8,836 nucleotides of DNA, taken from contig JAYTXC010000105.1 of the NCBI GenBank assembly GCA_043743145.1, positions 1 through 8,836 on the forward strand, in the 5' to 3' direction. The notes below the pieces were generated by a model that searched no databases, had not been told where the DNA came from, and worked only from the letters and a program-made list of their open reading frames with translations. The DNA is from JANYGA01 sp043743145 (lineage in GTDB: Bacteria > Vulcanimicrobiota > Vulcanimicrobiia > Vulcanimicrobiales > Vulcanimicrobiaceae). The position numbers were made by a program, and so were the translations under genes. Below, piece after piece: positions 5,900-8,836 of this stretch. Position 1 is the stretch's first letter. The number at the start of each line of letters is the position of its first letter.

Positions 5900-8836
5900 A
5901 TGAAGTTTCGTGCGCCCGTCGACGTGCGAGCGATTCCGCGCCCTCGCCTCGACGTCCGTGCGGAAGCGATCGCGCGCACGCAGCTCACGATCGTTGCGGC
6001 GGCGGCAGGCTTCGGAAAATCGACGATCCTCCGTGCGTGGGCCGCCCATGCATCGAAAGGCAGCGACGTGGCGTGGCTCGCACTCGACGATAGCGACGCG
6101 AGTCCGGGTGCATTCGCCGCCTCGCTTGATGCGGCGCTCACACGGGCTGGTGTCCCCGCGGGCCCGTGCGCCGAAACGCCCGCGATCTCCGCACTCGCCA
6201 CGCGCTTGCTGGATCGAACGATGCTCGCAACGGAAGACCGTGACCGCGATCTGACGATCTTTCTCGACGATTTTCACATCGTCAGCGAGCACGACGGCGT
6301 GCGCGAACTCTTTGGGACTTTTCTGCGCGGCCTGCCGCCACGCGCACACGTCGTCATCACGACACGCTATCCGCTCGTCTTCGCGCCGCTCGTCCGCATG
6401 CGCGCCGAGGGCCGCGTGCTCGATATCACCCAGGCCGACCTCCGTTTTACCGATGGGGAGGCACGCGCGCTGCTCGCCGATCGCGCGAGCTCGCCTGCAT
6501 CACCGTGTACCGCCGATGCGATCGCGTTGCTTGTTCGCCGCTCCGAAGGCTGGGCGATGGCCTTGCGGCTCTCGACGCAAGGTGGGGCGTGCGAAGCGGC
6601 ACCGACCGGCATTCACGCAAATGACGGGTCGCTTTTCGCGTATCTTTCAGGCGAAGTTTTGCGTGCGCAACCACCGATGATTCGTCGCGCGCTCTTGGAA
6701 TGCGCCGTTTTCCGCGCGCTCGATGCCGCGACGATCGATCGCGTCCTCGGGCGCGACGATGCGGCGGCCCGTATCGAGAGCTTCTCGGAGCGTAATCTCT
6801 ATGTCGAGCCGCTCGGCGACGGTCGATCGCGCTTTCATCATCTCTTCGCCGATTTTCTGCTCGCCACGTTCGCGCGCGAAGATGCTGAAGGGTTGCGCGC
6901 GTTGCACCGTGCGTACGCGCGCGATCTCGAAGCACGCGGCGAACTCGTCGACGCGGTCGCGCATTTCATCGAAGCAGGCGATTTCCTCGCGGCAGCCGAT
7001 CACGTCGCGCAGGTCCAATTCGCGATCCGCTACGGCGATCGCGCCGAGACGGTCGCACGGCTCCTACGCCAACTTCCCGACCATGTGAAAGTCGAACGAC
7101 CGCGACTCTTACAATTCGAAGCGACGGCGCTACGCCGGTTACGCGATGTCGCGGGCGCGGAACGCACCTTCGCCGCGGCTCGCAACAGCGCGCTTGCGAT
7201 CGGCGAGTTCGGGACCGCATGCACGTGTGCGATCGAAGAAGCGATGCTCGCAGACGATCTGCGCGACGGCGGACACGGCACGTTCGATCGCAGCCTCGCG
7301 CTCTGCGAAGATGCGCGCATGTATGCGGAACGCACGGGCGACCGGCGTTCGACGTATGTGAAGATGTCCGCGCTCGCGCTCGGTCTCGTTCACGCGGCGC
7401 GCTGCGATTACGATCGTGCGGCGCCACATCTCGCGCTCGCCGAACGCCTGCAACGCGAATCGCAGACGCAACACTCGGATATTCTCACGACGATCGCGGA
7501 GATCCATGGTTGGCAAGGCCATTGGCAACGCGCCCTCGAGTCCGCCGAACTCGCCGAAGATCTCCTCCAGGGCGGCCCCGGCGCCTACCTCATCGGCCGC
7601 GCGCTCAAAGTACAGGCGAAGGCACAATGTTACGTGCGTGAGGATATTTCGCGCGCGCTCGTGCTCGCGCGCCGCGCCGTCGAGCACGAACTCGCACACG
7701 ACCACGTCGACGATCTTCCCGATGCCTACGTCGTGCTCGCTCGCGCATCGCTCGCGCAGAACGTGCCCGACGTCGCCGAAGCGCACGCCGCGCTCGATCG
7801 TGCGACACTCGGGCTCGAACGGTGGCCCAATACGACGACCGCGTTCGATATCCGCATCGCCCGCGCCGAGACCTATCTGCTCGTCGGCGAACGGGGGACC
7901 AGTCGTCGCGAGATCGGCGCCGCGCGCGTGCTCGCGCGTCGCACCGGCGACCCACGCGCGCAAGCGCTCGTCGAATTTCTCGACGCGTTGCACGCCGCGG
8001 CATCTGGCGAGAACGACGCAGCCTGCGCGCGCTTCGAATCGGCCCGCGACGCCTTCGCAAACGTCCACGATGCGTATTACGAACGGCTCGCCGATATCGC
8101 CGCGTGCGGCGCGCTCGCGCGCGGCGCTCGGCTCGATGAAGCACGCCTCAAAAAGTTTTTTGCGCGCGCGTGCGAGACCGATACGCTCGCGCTACGCGCC
8201 GCGCCGCGATCCGCCGATGCCGTGCTCGCATGGGCGATCCGCAACGACTGCCACGTCGCACGCGCGCGCGCGATCCTCGGCGATGCGGCACGTCTCGCCG
8301 GCGACGCTGCCGTCGTCGCGCTCGCAAGCGATAGCGGCGCGCCCATCGTCGCGCGCGTTCGCGCGATCGCGCATCTCGGCGCGAAACGCGTCGATGGGCA
8401 TCGCGCACTCTACGCCGGACTCGCGCGCGAGCGCGATCCCTCGCTCGCCGCCGCCGCCGCATCCGCACTCGCGCTCTTCCCGCGCGACACCACGCCCGCA
8501 CTCGACCTGCGCATCGTGGGACCGCTCCACGTCACGATCGGTGAACGCACGATCGACGAGCGCGATGCGGTGTGGTCACGTCGCAAAGCGATCGAGATGC
8601 TGCGCGCGCTCGCCGTTGCAAACGGACCGGTCGGCAAAGCCGATCTCATTGCCGATCTATGGCCCGATGCGGGTGCGGGCGGCGAGACGAGTTTGCGCGT
8701 CACGCTTCACGCGTTGCGGCGAGCGCTCGAGCCCGAGGCCGAAGGCGGCGGAAGTTACGTCGCCTACGACGGCACGACGCTCATGCTCCGCCGCGAAGCA
8801 CTCGGGCATGTCGATGCCATCGAGGCACTCGCCACC
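5900..8836 (+). CDS. Large STAND ATPase transcriptional regulator: MalT-like ATPase, helical repeats, SARP-type winged helix (3' end outside the window)
   Basis: This is the first 979 residues of a large regulator that is still open at the window edge. MalT-type STAND proteins bind ATP and an inducer, oligomerise and activate transcription. The start resembles MalT relatives (MKFRAP...IPRPRL, 1-17). The P-loop is AAAAGFGKST (33-42) and Walker B is TIFLDDFHIV (119-128), followed by an arginine-bearing sensor ITTRYP (153-158). RFHHLFADFLL (311-321) is the conserved end of the ATPase module. About 330-760 is Ala-rich helix-turn-helix repeat typical of MalT/TPR superhelices; about 765-865 looks HEAT-like. 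Residues 867-965 form an OmpR/SARP-type winged helix: WSRRKAIEMLRAL, then ADLIADLWPDA (914-924) and SLRVTLHALRRALEP (931-945). HVDAIEALA at the edge matches the start of a BTAD domain. So the DNA-binding part is SARP-like rather than the LuxR-type helix-turn-helix of true MalT. An in-frame ATG at 5864 would add 12 residues; neither start has a clear ribosome binding site. It lies 87 bases after the exporter. The target genes and ligand are unknown. Confidence 0.9.
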   Translation, partial: MKFRAPVDVRAIPRPRLDVRAEAIARTQLTIVAAAAGFGKSTILRAWAAHASKGSDVAWLALDDSDASPGAFAASLDAALTRAGVPAGPCAETPAISALATRLLDRTMLATEDRDRDLTIFLDDFHIVSEHDGVRELFGTFLRGLPPRAHVVITTRYPLVFAPLVRMRAEGRVLDITQADLRFTDGEARALLADRASSPASPCTADAIALLVRRSEGWAMALRLSTQGGACEAAPTGIHANDGSLFAYLSGEVLRAQPPMIRRALLECAVFRALDAATIDRVLGRDDAAARIESFSERNLYVEPLGDGRSRFHHLFADFLLATFAREDAEGLRALHRAYARDLEARGELVDAVAHFIEAGDFLAAADHVAQVQFAIRYGDRAETVARLLRQLPDHVKVERPRLLQFEATALRRLRDVAGAERTFAAARNSALAIGEFGTACTCAIEEAMLADDLRDGGHGTFDRSLALCEDARMYAERTGDRRSTYVKMSALALGLVHAARCDYDRAAPHLALAERLQRESQTQHSDILTTIAEIHGWQGHWQRALESAELAEDLLQGGPGAYLIGRALKVQAKAQCYVREDISRALVLARRAVEHELAHDHVDDLPDAYVVLARASLAQNVPDVAEAHAALDRATLGLERWPNTTTAFDIRIARAETYLLVGERGTSRREIGAARVLARRTGDPRAQALVEFLDALHAAASGENDAACARFESARDAFANVHDAYYERLADIAACGALARGARLDEARLKKFFARACETDTLALRAAPRSADAVLAWAIRNDCHVARARAILGDAARLAGDAAVVALASDSGAPIVARVRAIAHLGAKRVDGHRALYAGLARERDPSLAAAAASALALFPRDTTPALDLRIVGPLHVTIGERTIDERDAVWSRRKAIEMLRALAVANGPVGKADLIADLWPDAGAGGETSLRVTLHALRRALEPEAEGGGSYVAYDGTTLMLRREALGHVDAIEALAT

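Noticed and set aside
7139..8068. A 309-codon open frame on the - strand opposite the regulator
   Set aside because: It lies entirely within the well-supported regulator reading frame and is Arg/Glu/Ala-rich without motifs. It is an antisense shadow.
8257..8272. Alternating CG tract that could adopt Z-DNA or act as a simple repeat
   Set aside because: It lies inside the regulator coding frame, encodes a normal Ala/Arg stretch, and similar short CG runs occur all over this GC-rich sequence.
2398..8370. Repeated octamer GCGATCGC (2398, 5474, 5966, 6518, 7035, 8363), like the HIP1 element of cyanobacteria
   Set aside because: Five of six copies are in phase as the codons GCG ATC GC, meaning Ala-Ile-Ala/Gly/Arg in the preferred codons. 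Codon bias explains them unless a genome-wide count shows excess outside this phase.

Overview
The window is a GC-rich stretch (roughly 60-65% GC by eye) of bacterial chromosome in which every supported gene lies on the + strand. It holds a complete heat-shock chaperone cluster in the order dnaK-grpE-dnaJ, a small two-helix membrane protein gene that overlaps the end of dnaJ, a complete type I ABC exporter half-transporter, and the first 979 codons of a large MalT-like/SARP-like transcriptional regulator that runs off the right edge. I see no mobile element, RNA gene, CRISPR array or sign of foreign DNA. Codon choice is uniform throughout, with heavy use of GCG, CGC, CTC, ATC, GTC and TCG.

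Organism: the DnaK has no long Gram-negative insertion in its nucleotide-binding domain, as in Hsp70s of Actinobacteria, Firmicutes and Chloroflexi. The DnaJ is CbpA-like around the J-domain exit but keeps a reduced zinc finger. The regulator joins a MalT-type ATPase to a SARP-type DNA-binding domain. Together with the codon style this suggests a little-cultured terrabacterial lineage, with Candidatus Eremiobacterota (WPS-2) my first guess and Chloroflexota, Armatimonadota or Actinomycetota as alternatives. This is an inference from style, not a proof.

Layout. 1-28: the end of the upstream leader, with no recognisable heat-shock operator in the few bases available. 29-1885 dnaK; 1886-1944 a short gap with a GC-rich hairpin; 1945-2529 grpE; 2534-3559 dnaJ, starting at TTG four bases after the grpE stop through an unusual nest of overlapping stops and starts; 3556-3921 the small membrane protein, coupled by an ATGA overlap. 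3922-4027 is a gap with two C-tracts and the exporter's ribosome binding site; 4028-5812 is the ABC exporter. 5813-5899 is a gap holding a weak hairpin; 5900-8836 (open) is the regulator.

How they work together: DnaK, its J-domain co-chaperone and its nucleotide exchange factor form one folding machine and appear to be translated as a coupled unit. The small membrane protein is tied to dnaJ by translation but its role is unknown. The ABC exporter and the regulator follow in the same direction and may be independent units; whether the regulator controls the exporter cannot be told from this window. Most of the window is ordinary core genome. The parts that deserve a second look are the two-motif zinc finger of DnaJ, the small membrane protein, the grpE/dnaJ junction and the domain order of the regulator.
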